From contig NC_089591.1 in the NCBI RefSeq assembly GCF_019320115.1, positions 22,918,502-22,982,501 of the forward strand: a stretch of 64,000 nt of DNA, given 5' to 3'. This document shows positions 22,558-35,315 of this stretch, piece after piece; position 1 is the first letter of the stretch; each line of letters opens with the position of its first letter. The notes under the pieces were generated by a model. It was not told where the DNA came from. It did no database searches and saw nothing but the letters and a program-made list of their open reading frames with translations. The position numbers and the translations under genes are program-made. Source of the stretch: Miscanthus floridulus. Its lineage: Eukaryota; Streptophyta; Magnoliopsida; Poales; Poaceae.

Positions 22558-23576
22558 GTGCCATGTCCTACCTAACCATGTAGAATCCTATTAGACATGC
22601 TATAATGTAGATGCTAGTGCTTTACTTTTATGCAAATGATCTGTGATAGGTTGCATAGTAGAATTGCTTGTGAGCCATTACCTTGTCACAATGTATACCC
22701 CTACACATCCACTGTTAGGTTGGACCCTCGCTTACTTACTTATTACTGCTTCTACTATGCATGATATCTGTGATGTGATGCTTGGTGGAGGATTGTTTGT
22801 GAGTGGTTAAGGCACTTGGTGACGATAATGTGGTAACAACCGAGGAGATCTTGGCATGCATCTTGGGTGTGTGGTGAAGGTTGAGTTGATTGGGCAGGAT
22901 CTTTCGATGAGTCATTGGATGAGTCTTGTCGAGGGATGCGACCTGGGCATCCCCTACGAGAGGTACCTATGGTGGGTGCATGTGAGATGAGGAGATCCTA
23001 GGGTGGAGTGTCTTTGTGGGATGAAGCCCTAGGATGGAGGTGCCATCGAGGCATGAGGTGTTGGTTATCCCCTGTTGAGAAGATATCCTGTCTGGTCCCT
23101 CTAAGGATTGGTATGTCAAGAGAACCGGATCATAGGAGCCTACGTACACACCACTCTCTCCTGAATGGGTGGGGGACGGTTACCCAACCAACTAGGATGG
23201 TGCCATTACTGCTAGGTTGGAAGTGGATAGTGTAGGAAGGTATGTGCGTGTGGCCACCCTCCTAAGACAACGTAGTGACCTTTGGGGGCTTGGTACTATG
23301 TCTCATAGTCTCAATGTGCCGGTGGACTACTCGGTGGCCTAGGGCTGAGTGGTAGGGTGGCACCATACCGGTTGGGAGGCAGTCATTATTAGCCTAGGCA
23401 GGGCACCGCCGATGATGGTGATCTTGTGGTTCTAGGTGTACATGCTCTATAGAGTTGATCGATCTATACGTATAACTACATCATCGGATATGGACATTCC
23501 TATGACCTACGCTTCCCTTGATTAGTGAGTGGAGTCCTTTCTTCTCTCCCCCCTCGGTTTTGGTATTGGTTTCTAG

Positions 23577-23698
23577 CTTGGGCCAATGAGGCAAGGTACG
23601 AGATGGAGTCATCCTTGTTGCCTAGAGAGTGCGAGAGTGGTGAGATGTGTATGATGGGATGGGAGAACATGTGGATGAGATGGTTTCAAACTTATTGA
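23577..23698 (+). other. E7 terminal exon-like segment with stop
   Basis: After a pyrimidine-rich acceptor (TTGGTATTGGTTTCTAG), 2 bases plus 39 open codons and TGA in phase 1. Encodes ARYEMESSLLPRECESGEMC and then a Met/Trp-rich tail. Not similar to the E4/E5 terminal segment. Confidence 0.4.
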
Positions 23699-24437
23699 AT
23701 TATTATTAGAACTTGACATACTTGCATAGGAAACTATAGCCACAAATAGGTCTTTTTCTCTACCCTTGCATTCCACTACCACAAAGCAAACACAAAGCAT
23801 AGGGTGGGAGCCAGTGGCCAGTACAAATCATACTGATAATTATTTGGCAAGTTCTGAGCCTGAGTATGACTACTAGGGAGATAGTTGGGAGGATTAGAGG
23901 TCTTGTTGCTGCGCTCAAGTTTTGTTTGAGAAGATGGAGTCGACCCCGCTGCCATTCTACTTGATGTTGTTCTAGTTGTTGCATGCTCTGAGTGATTCCA
24001 CCAAGTGATGATGTATTAAAGAGTAAACCTTGATATTGTACTCTCTTTAAGTTAGGTATTTGATGTATGACTATGATATTTTTAGTAGAACCGACTAATT
24101 TATGGCAGCCCACAAGTGGTCGCACTATCATACTTGAGCCCATATAAACCCAGTAGTCCATCGAGTACCACGACAGGTCTCGATTAACCATCAACATACA
24201 ACCAAGATCGTACATGATTCAACATACATATCACATGTTACATAAAGTTCACAAATACAGTTCATTCATTAGAGTATGAATTAAGGTTATTACAAACCGA
24301 GTTCAGTAAATAGTAGCAGAAGCAAATTAAAGTTTGAAGCTAACATTTGCCATCATAGTTCAAATATAGTGCCAACTTGTGATCACACTCCCATAAAAGC
24401 ATATAAGAAGGATTCATGGGAGATGCCTGCCTAGGGC

Positions 24438-24499
24438 TCACTCCTCGTCCATAACGGGACAGAAGCAGTTCTTGCAATAGTCATGATAAACTGTACCAT
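24438..24499 (-). other. E4 3' LTR Cys-containing exon-like segment
   Basis: Acceptor ATTCCCATTATTACAG; 62 bases in phase 1 encoding GTVYHDYCKNCFCPVMDEE and stop. Same length and phase as the copy at 35691-35752. Confidence 0.55.
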
Positions 24500-25559
24500 C
24501 TGTAATAATGGGAATAAAACCCTGAGTATGAGAAGGTACTCAGCTAGACTTACCCATCATAAACCAAAAATAAGGTGACTCCAAGGATTATGCAAGGCTT
24601 TATAAGTGGAGGTAGCTTGACAACATTTTGCATAAAAAGCGACTAATTCCATTGTACATTTATAATTCAATCATTAAGTTAATTATAGCTATTCATATCT
24701 AGATTAGCAACTAACTTGTGCCAAATATGTGGTATATCATTTAGTAGCATATAATAGTAACCATAGCCTAGTGTAGTAATTCCATGTTCATCTGAACCAT
24801 CATATTCCATAACATAGTTACTACAATGTTGGAGCTAGTCAAGTTTCTCACTATCCGAGAGAGATGGTGATTCGAGTTAATTTCAACCAGCTAGGAATTT
24901 ATTCCTAACACAAACCTAGGCAGACCAGATCAATAGTCACCTTAGGTCACCTTTGGTACAACTTAGGTCCACATTTTATGAGTTCGCCCAGCGCCGCACA
25001 ATCAGGAACAACCAACTACTAGGACGATCAGGACTACCCTGCCCTTGGGCTCATGCCTAGCTCCCTACACATCCTTACTACCATCTAGAGTGCACACTCT
25101 AACAGAATGGGGCTTGGACTAAGTTGAGCTACTCAGCTTCATGGTCAGAATGAGTTATCCGGCCAGTTAAGTGAGAGGCATACATTCAATCTTGTCAGAA
25201 GTGCCAACAATGGTATGGTCCTTAATCGACATAGACAGAATCACATGAGTCAACCTACACATAGACTCCACCTAGCCTCCATTTACATTACCCCATGATT
25301 CTTTTCACGATAGCAAATATAGTCAACCGTGCTTTGGTATCGACCTATATGTCGTAGGTGATTGGAAATCACCCGGGCTTCTACCGGTCTAAGCATGGCT
25401 AAGCATATGTTTGATCCTAGACCTACACAGGGTCAAAGGTATATGTAACTAGACAAGGTAGTTTTATGCATCAAGTGTTTCTAGTAAACTCTTATAACCT
25501 AATGCATCAAACATAAAGGACTCAAGTAATATTTTGTAACATATGGGAGACTTAGAATG

Positions 25560-25727
25560 CTTCAGGGCTTGCCTTTAAGGAAATAGGTTGGCCTAGAGAT
25601 CTAGGCACTCAAGGAGATCTTTGAGAAGTCTGCTCCTCTTCTCCTAGAGCTGCAGCCTAAGGCATCTCCTGCCGATCCTCCTCCTCTTCTTCATTGAACT
25701 CTAACAGAGTTATTCCTTCGGACGATC
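25560..25727 (-). other. E4 3' LTR acidic exon-like segment
   Basis: Acceptor CATGCATATAG at 25728-25738 on the minus strand, then phase 1 codons for EGITLLEFNEEEEEDRQEMP, an in-frame TAG, and further codons matching the E6 protein. Donor not defined. Confidence 0.5.
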
Positions 25728-28544
25728 CTATATGCATGAGCATGAAATAAGATATCACGAATGCATATATGATGACATGTATAATATGATATGATATGAT
25801 GAATGCATCCTCCCAAGTATTTTAAACAACGTTGTATTAAAGTAGTAACTAGTTGCATCTTATTTTACTGAGTAGGTGCATATCTCTACCCTAGTACCTA
25901 AGCAAACACTTATATAAAATCATTTTCTGGACTACAAGACAATAGTCACTTGTTTTGACCATAACTAGAGTTATACATATCAAAATAATGTGGTTGTGGA
26001 CATTCGGGAAATCTTATGAAATTCCCTACAACTTTCTTTTAATCATCTTAATGTGATTCAGCAGTTATCTTAGTCAAACAATTCAATCATTCAAATCTCT
26101 CTAGAGAATAAGTATTTCTGACAGCAGACTTCTAACAACCATAATTCTTAAACCATAATGCGTATGACTATGAAATTTTAACACAAGGTAGATAAGTAAG
26201 TGATCTACAACTTTATTATTAACAAGTTTTATAGAAAAGGCTATTATCATCATGAAATCATCATGACAACTGAAAACTATACATGCAGTCATCTAGTTGA
26301 ATTTTAAAACAATAATTAACCAGTTATATATGAACCAATTGCTTTTAAGACTAACTAATAACATCAACAGATCATATGCATCACAAGAACCATAAAAAAC
26401 ATCATGGTTAAACATAACTAATTTATTTATATCCATTTATTACTTTCCTTAGATAATAAGGTGATTTAAAGGATAAATATTTCCATTACTCAATAAATTC
26501 TAAGAAAATTACAGTAGCCTATAAATTACTCTTATGGTCTACTTTACAAATTCCATACCATTTGGATAGATATAACTACCTCTACGAAAATGACAAGTTG
26601 CATAGGCTTATTTTAGCAAAAATAGTTTTGCATAGTGAAAAGAATCAAGCAACAGATTTAATATTTTTCTTACATTCTCCAAGCATAAGAATACTGTGTA
26701 AAAATTTGCATGATCATATGTTATGTATTTTTACCCCGATTAATTCCACTAGAAACTAGCAATTAATTAGGATTAAATAGGAAGACCATATTCAAAGTAT
26801 GACCACTACAAGTTTATTATTTTTCCTAGCTAGACGATGTCAACATAAGACCCATAAAATTGGAATCACAATTTTATCACCTTTCTAGCTCAACTTATGC
26901 ATTTTACATGATAAAAAACATATAAAAAGCATTTATCTAGCTGCATTTTATTCTTCGAGAAAAATACCAAAAATAGTGCATCTCATAATTTTATCAAATA
27001 CTACACTTCATGAGGAATCCAACCAAATTTAGTTCACCAAAATTGAACACTCCTAGCTCAACATATGAATTTTTAAAACATGCATTCAAATCTATGAAAT
27101 AAATCAGAAAATTAGACATAATACATAGTGACAGCCAGGGCCCACGGTCAACGGGGACCCTCTCGTTAGCGAGACCAAAACAGGGGACGACGCTGACCGG
27201 CGAGAACTCATCAGCGGTGAGGTCTCCAGCGGTAGCGTCAGCACCAATGCACTCAACTCATCCCTACGCATCGACTGGTAGGATTAGTTGGCTTGGTGGC
27301 TCGCCGGAGCAAGGTCGACGAGAACCATGGCGTACGCAGGTAGAGCGGCGACTCATTTCAGGTGCCGTCAAGTGGTGTCGTCATCCCTAGATCTGGCCTA
27401 AGAATCTAGACTCTAGTGTGGTGCTAGACCAAAGAGAATGAAGGCATGCGGTGTAGTGGAATGGTGGGCCACGGTGAGCCACGAGCGCGGCGATGCTCCG
27501 ATGACGACATTGGCTACGGAGAGGCAAAATGCTGCTCTACCTATGGTCGAGAGGTGGTGCTGGTGGCTCAAGGAGGTGGATGTGATGGCATAGCAGCTCT
27601 GGCCAAGGCAAATTGACTGGTGGAGCTATGTCAGCAATGAGAAGCTATGGCGGAGCTACAGCGAGCTTGGCGCTGTGCTTGAAGAGGCAGAGCGAGCAGG
27701 AGGGAGTGAGAGCGGGCAAGTGGATGGAGTGGTGGGTGAACTGATGCTTAAGTGCTCGCTCAGGCCTAACCGGCCTAGGCCAATGCTGGCATGTTGCCGC
27801 CACATGGCGGCGATGGCTTGTGGCCGGTTGGCCACTGTCATCCACGTGGGCTATGATTCAGGTGCCACTGAATTGATTTGACAATATTACTTAGCGATTC
27901 AATTAGTCCTAATCTATTGTGAATTAGCAAAAACTTCCTTAATGAAAGTTGTAGAGATACATGAGATCTCCAACTTTGCTTTAAGAACCATCATCTAATT
28001 CTCAATGGTTATCAAACTACACTACTCTGAATTGAGGTACTTTGAAACTAAAAATCATTTCCACACTTAGAAAATTTCCTCACAAAACAACATTTTGTTG
28101 ATACTTTTGAGCTATTTTTGAGCGTGCTATGCACTAAATTAGACCTTGACCCAAAAATAAAAGTTGGTACCCTAGTCAAGTACTACAACTTTCATTTCAT
28201 TTAGGTCACATAGCCATGCAAATAGTTTAAGCTACTGTTCAACTATAGTCAAACTAGCATCATGAAAATGATATTTCAATTGAAACCAACGCTTAGAAGC
28301 AAAATTGGCCTAGGTCATGAATACAAACATTGTTTCATTTACCATCCTAGACATGTCTAAGGTGTTTTCATAACCTCAAAACCATGTCATACATTGGTTA
28401 TACATAATTGCAAGCATAATCATATATATAAAATCAACATTTCATGTGATAATGTATAAGAATGAGATAAAATTTCATATGCTCATGTTCATGAATGCTT
28501 GGATGATGCTTGTGCTCATGAAATGCAAATACCAAATGCAAAGC

Positions 28545-31500
28545 TTAACACAAGGGTGTTACAGCCCCCCTTATAGAAATCTCGTCCTGAGATTTGCAAG
28601 ACCTACCATTCTTCGTAAAGGCAGGATAAACCTTACGTAAGTAATCCTCCTGTTCCCACGTGGTATCTTGTTTACTATGGTTATTCCACACCACCTTGTA
28701 GAACGTAATGACCTTGCTCTGCATTACTCTTTCCATCTCTTCTAACACTCGGATTGGTTTCTCCTCATAGGTCAAATCCGATTGGAGCTTAATGTTGGTG
28801 GGTGCAATGGCTTCCTCAGGAATGTGAAGACATCTTTTCAACTGAGAAACATGGAAAACATCGAATATCGCACTCATTTCTGGAGGAAGTTATAACTTGT
28901 ATGCGACATTTTCTTTCCATCCAATAATCTTGTATGGCCCTACATATCTAGGCACAAGCTTCCTTTTTACTCCAAATCTCTACACTCCTTTCATAGGTGA
29001 CACTTTTAAGTATACATAGTCTCCCACTTCAAAAGTTAGTGATATTCTTCTTTTATCAGCATAACTCTTTTGTCTTGACTGAACTGCTTTCATATGCTAT
29101 TAGATAATGCATACCTACTCTTTAGCTTCGGCTGACAAAGTCAATGCCAAAGTATCTTCTTTCGCCGGGTTCAATCCAATTCAAAGGAGTTCTACATTTC
29201 TGACCGTATAAGGCTTCAAAAGGACCATCTTGATGCTCGCTTGATAACCATTGTTGTAGGAGAACTTGGCTAAAGGTAGCCATTTCTCCCATGAACCCTT
29301 AGAAGATATAACATAGGCTCTCAACATATCTTCTAAGATCTAGTTCACTCGCTCAGGTCTATCTAGAAGTTTGTGGATGGTATGCTGAACTTCTGATTAG
29401 TTTAGTTCCCAAGGCTTGGTGCAAGTGTTCCTAGAAATGAGCTATAAACTATGGTCCCTAATATGAGATTATGGTCCTTGGTACTCCATGTAGTCTCACG
29501 ATCTGGGAAACATACAGCTTAGCGTATTTCCCTGCGTGATACGCTTTGTTAACCAATATAAAATGTGCTGATTTGGTGAGACGATCTACAATGACCCATA
29601 TGGAATAATGACCTTGCTATGTCATCGGAAGGCTGGTAATAAAGTCCATACTTCCTCCCATTTCTAGCCTAGAATAGGCAAATGCTGAAGTAATCCAATA
29701 GATTTTAATTGAACGACCTTGACTCTACTATAGTTATCACACCTAGCGACATAGGCGGCGATCTCTTTCTTCATCTTGGTCCACCCTAAAATGGGTTTTC
29801 AAATCTTGATACATTTTGCTACTACCTGGATGGATAGATAACTTGGTTGAATGAGCTTCATCTAAAATTTGATTTCTAAGCTCACGATCTTTCGGTACCA
29901 TAGGTCGGTCTTCAAACCATAGCACACCTCTTTCATCCAACCTAAAATGCTTGGTGTCTTGTTCCTTCATCTTCTGCTTGATGTGAAATACACCTACATC
30001 TGTCTTCTGCAGTTCTATGATTTTGCTCTCAAGTGAGCAACTAACAGTGATATTATGCAAGCACAACAGGATGTAACAAATTAAATCCACCTTCCAACAA
30101 GGCTTCCAATGTGTTATAATGTGATTTCTGACTAAGTGCATATGCTACAACATTAGCCTTCCCTGGATGGTAGTGCACTTCCAAATTATAGTCCTTAATT
30201 AGCTCTAACCATCATCACTGCCTCATGTTTAGGTCAGGTTGAGTGAAGATATATTTAAGACTTTTGTGGTCAGTATATATGTGACATAAGTTTCCCAACA
30301 AGTAATGTCTCCATATCTTCAACGCATGAACAACTACTGCAAGCTCTAAATCCTATGTGGGGTAATTGACTTCATGCTTTCTCAACTGCTGAGAAGCATA
30401 GGCAATAACTCTTCTTTCTTGCATGAGCACTAACCCCAAACCTATACCTGAGGCATCACAAAATACATCAAAAGGCTTTTCAATATCGGGTTGTGCTAGA
30501 ATAGGAGCTGTAGTTAACAAGGTCCTTAGGGTGTGAAAAGCAATTTCACACTCTGGCGTCCAACTGAACTTTTTATCTTTCTGAAGTAGTCTAGTCATGG
30601 GCTTAGCTATCTTGAAGAAATCAGGAATGAAACGACGATAGTAGCCTACTAGTCCTAGAAAACTCTAAACTTCATAAACTAAAGTCGGGGTCTTCCAATC
30701 CATGACCTCGAGTACTTTAGATGGGTCTACAAAAACTCCATCTCTTGATAAGATGTGACCTAAGAAAGGTACTTTGCTCAACCAAAATTCACACTTGCTG
30801 AATTTGGCATATAACTTATGTCCTCTCAATGTGGACAAAACAATTCTCAGATGCTCTACATGGTCTGCCTCATTCTCTAAATAAATCAAGATATCATCGA
30901 TAAACATAACCACGAACTTGTCAAGTTTGGGCATGAATACCAAATTCATCAAGTACATGAAGTAGGCAGGAGCATTTGTCAGTCCAAAAGACATGACCAA
31001 ATACTCATACAAACCATACCTAGTGGAGAAAGCTGTTGTAGGTATATCCTCTAGCCTGATCTTAATCTGATGATAGCATGACCTCAAGTCAATCATTAGA
31101 GAATACCTTTGCTTTTGCCAACTGATCGAACAAGATATCGATATGGGGCAAAGGATACTTGTTCTTAATGGTCACTAGCATTAAGCGGCCTATAATCCAC
31201 ACATATTCTTAAGGATTTGTCCTTCTTTCACAAATAAAGCTAGACATCCCCATGGACACCAACTAGGTTCAATGAGACCTTTGTCCAACAGTTCTTGTAA
31301 CTGAATGTTAAGTTTAGCTAACTCATTGGGTGGCATCCTATACGGTCTTCTCGAGATAGGTGCCATACCTAGGCACTAACTCAATCTTAAATTCCACATC
31401 CCTATTAGGCTAGTAAACCTAGCAACTCATCTAAAAATACATCAGGAAACTCACAAACCACTGAAATATCACAAAGGGTAGTGTCTTGGATAGCACAAGA

Positions 31501-31875
31501 CAAGTTTTGGAGATCAAAACTTCGGGGAAGTGGTACTAGAAAAGCATTACCTCCCTTTAGTTCTCTCAACATAATTGTCCGAGTGGATGTGTCAATAAGA
31601 ACACCATGGTCACTCATCCAACTCATGCCTAAGATCACATCTATGGCTAATATGGGCAATACTATTAAATCCATCATGTACTCTCTCTCTTGTATAGAGA
31701 TGAGCACATCTCTGACTATCTAATTTGTTGAGATAGTAGCTCTAGCCTGAACTTATACTATGATCACCCTTGTTTACTTCAATTATTTTCTGATCATACT
31801 TTGATGCTAAATGCTTGGCTCATAAATTCATGAGAAGCTCTAGAATCAAATAAAACAATGGCGTGATGTTTGTTA
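28545..31875 (-). pseudogene. pol: E4 pol (PR-RT-RH-IN-chromodomain), heavily broken
   Basis: Pieces in order on the minus strand: protease near 31850 with VLFDSRASHEF, where the active-site Gly is Arg; the protease C part DVILGMSWMSDHG (31707-31405); RT (31096-30665) with [30 protein letters not shown] and FIDDILIY; RNase H start (30598-30353) with CDASGIGLG; integrase N part (30141-29743) with ELRNQILDEAHS; integrase core remnants 29740-29100 with many stops; chromodomain (28877-28604) with KVITFYKVVWNNHSKQDTTWEQEDYL. At least three frame changes. The last frame has no stop before the purine tract and ends only inside the LTR at 28545. Confidence 0.85.
28564..28595 (-). other. E4 polypurine tract with adjacent inverted repeat
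   Basis: Minus strand AAATCTCAGGACGAGATTT (28577-28595) can fold as a 7-bp stem, followed by CTATAAGGGGGGC against the LTR. E5 has the identical 19-mer at the same place (46598-46616). Confidence 0.75.
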
Positions 31876-33017
31876 ACAAGAAACATACCAGCTATGACAA
31901 CCTCTCCTATAGGAACCTCTTCAATAGCGGTGTAATGCACATATCCAGGATGTGCTTTAGAATTTGCCTGTCTCTAATTGCCCTGGTTTTGATTGCTATT
32001 CTTCTTAGGATGGGGGCACTCCTTAGACCAATGGCCCAACTAATTATAGTTGAAGCATGGTTGATTGCTCCTAGGTCCTGCTGAGCTTCCTTGCCCTCTA
32101 TTTCCCTTGGTTAAGGCAACGGTGAATGCCTTATAAAACACCTTCTGAGGTCGGTTGGCCTAGGCCTTTGGTGAAGGAGGCCTAAACTTGGGTGTGGGTG
32201 GCCAAAACTATGTCCTAGCCACCACTAGAGCTATTGTCTAGGAAGATACTGAGGCTCCCACCTTAGCTGCTCTCATGCGGCCCTTCGCCGCGGCATGTAG
32301 ATTGTTCTAGTTTTCCTGAGTCAAGGTGTCACTGAAGAACTCATTGTATGTGGTGCACCTCGAGTTGGCCATAGCTTTCATCAGCTTAGTGCTAAGGCCT
32401 CTCTTGAAGCTTTCAATCTTCTTTTCCTCTGTATCAATGGACCCTTGGGCATAATGGGACAAATTGTTGAAAGCATGCATGTACTCTGTAAGGGTCTTTG
32501 TCCCTTGTGTGAGTCACATGAACTCGGCTACTTTCATGTGCATTAGCCCTAGGGGAATGTGATGTCCCCAAAAGGTTAACTTAAATTGCTCCCATGTGAC
32601 CTAAGAATTGGTAGGTAGAGATGACAGAAAATGGGTCCACCATATTCTAGCCGATCCCTACAGCTGATGGGATGCATATTCTGCCTTTTGATGTTTCATA
32701 ACCCTCAATAAATGAAACTTTTGCTTGATTGTGTTTAGCTATTCATCTACCTAAAACGGTTCTTTAGCCACCTTGAAGATAGGAGGCTTGGTGTCTAGGA
32801 AATCCTTGAAAGAGCTATATTGATTCAGCTTAGGCCTTTGTTGTTGTTGATGGGCGTGAGCAGTGTTCTGCGTAATGAGGCACATTGTTTCCTCCATTGT
32901 TCTCTGACTACCCAAGAACTATGTGAAGAATTCATTCACAGATGGTGGTGGCGGTGGTGGTAAGTCACCATCGTTGCCACCTTGGCCGTTGCTGGCTCTA
33001 GTGCGAGTGCAAGTCAT
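31876..33017 (-). pseudogene. gag: E4 gag with many TAG codons
   Basis: Begins with ATG at 33017 (MTCTRTRASNGQGGNDG), then a proline run, PSVNEFF, the gag core (QLxGSARIWWTHFLSSLP, TWEQFKLTFWGHHIP, LTQGTKTLTEYMHAFNNLS) and a zinc knuckle remnant, CFNYN-stop-LGHWSKEC, near 32040. A single frame is readable through most of it and is broken by about ten stops, most of them TAG where CAG (Gln) is expected and one TAG for TGG (Trp). Non-functional. Confidence 0.8.
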
Positions 33018-33369
33018 CTACAAAGTTACAACAATAAGTGATTAATGGATGATGTCAAGAGATTGCAGATGAATTGTATAATCATTCCAAACTAAAATTA
33101 CTAGAGAGAATCTTAAATTCATACAATAAAACTAAGGCATAATAATTCATTCTTGTAATATGATATCACCAATTTGATCACTTATTGGGCTCGTAGTGTG
33201 TTAACATGCATGTCATAACCACCAATAAAACAAAACTAGAATTTCATTAAAGTTCAACCCATAAAGAAACAACATGCAAAATGTCAACATTACGCTGAAG
33301 TCAAATCACGAATACCGAACTTCAGCTACAAGTCCATTACATGAATAACAGGGATACATCTAGCCCTTT

Positions 33370-34480
33370 AACTAGTCACTAGGTGATTCTAATCTTCCAC
33401 ATGCTCACTATTGAGGTCAGAGATAGGATTGTCCTCATCCTCTAGCTCTACTTCTTCCTCCCAACCATCATCCTCGACCAACATCTCTAGATCTTCTTCT
33501 TCCTCATTAAGGATCAGGTGCAGTTGGTTATTCAGGAAATGCACCTCATGCTGAAGATCAACCACCATGTTCTAGGCATGTGCAAGCTGCTGGCACAAGT
33601 CCCTCTTGACATAGTCTTGCTGCACATTCAAGGCTTGGGTTCTGTCTTGTTCTGCTTCTGCCATAGCTGTATGGTTGTTTGCTAGGATTCACTAGCGCAT
33701 AGCTGTGAATGCCTCAGCATGGGCTGGCCTCCAACTGCTCCCATAGTCCTGCTAGTACATCTTGATCATCTGCTCTTGCCTCTTGGGTGGTAGCTCTCTG
33801 CTGATCAACTTGCTCCATTTGGGTGTGGAGATTTCCTAAAGCTACATAAGCTTGATCACTTTCCCATCGAGCTTCACTTGCTGCCTTTTTGTGCTTGCGC
33901 ACACGGTTCTTTAGCGTACGCTGTGCAGCTTCATCTCTCATGAGCTTATCCACTGTAGGTGGTATAGGATTCTTGCCAGAAGTTCCTAGTGTCCTGATGA
34001 GTGTATAACATCTTCATCACTGCAAACATTATGCTCATAGTGGGACTAGAACTTTCTGCTTGCTCATCCCTGATCTCAGATCAACGCATTGCTATTGTGC
34101 TATGCCCATACTATTGTGGATGGATCCACTCGAGGAAAAGTACCTAGCGGCACTACCGGTAAGCTCATCCCCATGCTGTTGACAAATCTCACTTAGCACC
34201 TCGAAAGCCACTACTTGGGCAGCCTCCCAAAGAGTTCTTCCTTCAAATTCTGCCTTCCATTCCTACTAGAAGGGTGCTTGGTTACGAGCTAGTATGGTCA
34301 GCTTGTACTTCATACCATGGTTGTCCCTCCAGGTATACTTCATTCTAGTAATAGAGGGGTAGTTCGTAATACCCCGCATAATGGAAGACTCTCCAAAGTA
34401 GGGCAGGAGTACCAAACATCAATAGGAAATTCTCACTTCCAGCCGATGCTGACATCTATACCAACAACATGGTGCAACTC
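33370..34480 (-). pseudogene. E4 upstream gene before gag (unknown function, broken)
   Basis: Between the PBS and gag, same strand. Readable protein pieces: TPALLWRVFHYAGYYELPLYY near 34420 (given here in part), NEVYLEGQPWYEVQ, then in a shifted frame EWKAEFEGRTLWEAAQVVAF near 34250, then a charged helical region (33953-33714) with RTLKNRVRKHKKAASEARWE that looks like a coiled coil, and an acidic end, NEEEEDLEMLVEDDGWEEE, near 33470. Chromoviruses usually start with gag, so an extra 5' gene is notable. The protein family is not one I can name. Confidence 0.6.
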
Positions 34481-35297
34481 TCATGAGACAAAGTCATAAT
34501 GGATAAGAGTTATATAACTGAGTAAGAGACTTATAAGGGGAGGAACAATGCAAGTATGTAATAATGATGATTTATCATGATGCATGCACGTTCCATACAT
34601 TCTCACAAACTTAGGAAAATTAAAACTTCTAATGGCATACACGGTGGTATACATACATTCTCTCATATATATCGTAACTAGTCGGGCTACATGTTTCTCT
34701 ATTAGTGTACCTACACAAGAAATTCATTTCAGCTCAACCCCATAATTATATATGTAGAATGTAAATCTGGGCTCTAGGTTGCAATCCAAATACTTCCATA
34801 TATATATATACTTCCGTATCAAAGCTACCTGAAAGTAAATACGTCCTATATATACATATAAATATGCATACACAGTCATATCAAAGCTAACCCACAATTA
34901 AATACTTTCGAATATATATGAGGCATATATACACTTCAATATCAAAGCCAACTCTCCCCATTAGAACACACGCTCACAACTTGTGGTCATGCAACTAGGA
35001 TGATGATTGGCATCTTACCTTGGGCATAGAGGCATTTGATCCATACATTACCACTCAAGTGAAAGGCATCCATACAATAGCACACCGCATGGACGATGAA
35101 ATTGAAACCCCCCCAAGTTAGTACTTAATTTGCCACCTGAAGTCCTTAATTGGGCATAAAGGAAGTGATCATAGGCACACTTTAGATTCAAACTCTAGGT
35201 TTTTAAACACATATATATACAGCTATAAGTTGCTAAAAACTAGTTTTGGAAAACAAAAACCTTTATTTTAAATATACATGTGGCAATTAATGTTAAA
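34481..35297 (-). other. E4 leader, no gene
   Basis: AT-rich untranslated region between the PBS and the upstream gene. At about 34795-34965 there is a degenerate repeat of roughly 60-70 bp (three TATCAAAGCTA/CCAAC words among TATATA runs). Nothing else seen. Confidence 0.5.
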
Positions 35298-35315
35298 CCT
35301 TGCTCTGATGCTAGC
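35298..35315 (-). other. E4 primer binding site
   Basis: Minus strand GCTAGCATCAGAGCAAGG next to the 5' LTR; close to the Met-tRNA type TATCAGAGC with one change. Confidence 0.75.

Larger units (their letters stand above)
20443..24080 (+). repeat. E7: LTR/leader-like DNA of a third gypsy family, truncated
   Basis: No gag-pol and no host gene recognised. The organisation is that of a long chromovirus LTR on the plus strand: TATAAGAG at 20601, a GC-rich leader (20630-20876) ending in ATG|GTGAGT, an AT-rich intron-like stretch with LTR-type words (GGAAATTCATAGAAAATTCA), and two exon-like open segments. E6 ends at its left edge and E4 begins at 24081, so both borders are insertion junctions. Which element it belonged to cannot be told from the window. 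Confidence 0.5.
24081..28563 (-). repeat. E4 3' LTR (4483 bp)
   Basis: On the minus strand it begins TGTAACACCCTTG and ends GGTTCTACTAAA; the terminal CA has decayed. Colinear with 35316-39199. GC-rich stretch 27130-27880 looks like leader. Contains the exon-like segments listed separately; otherwise AT-rich without genes. Confidence 0.9.
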
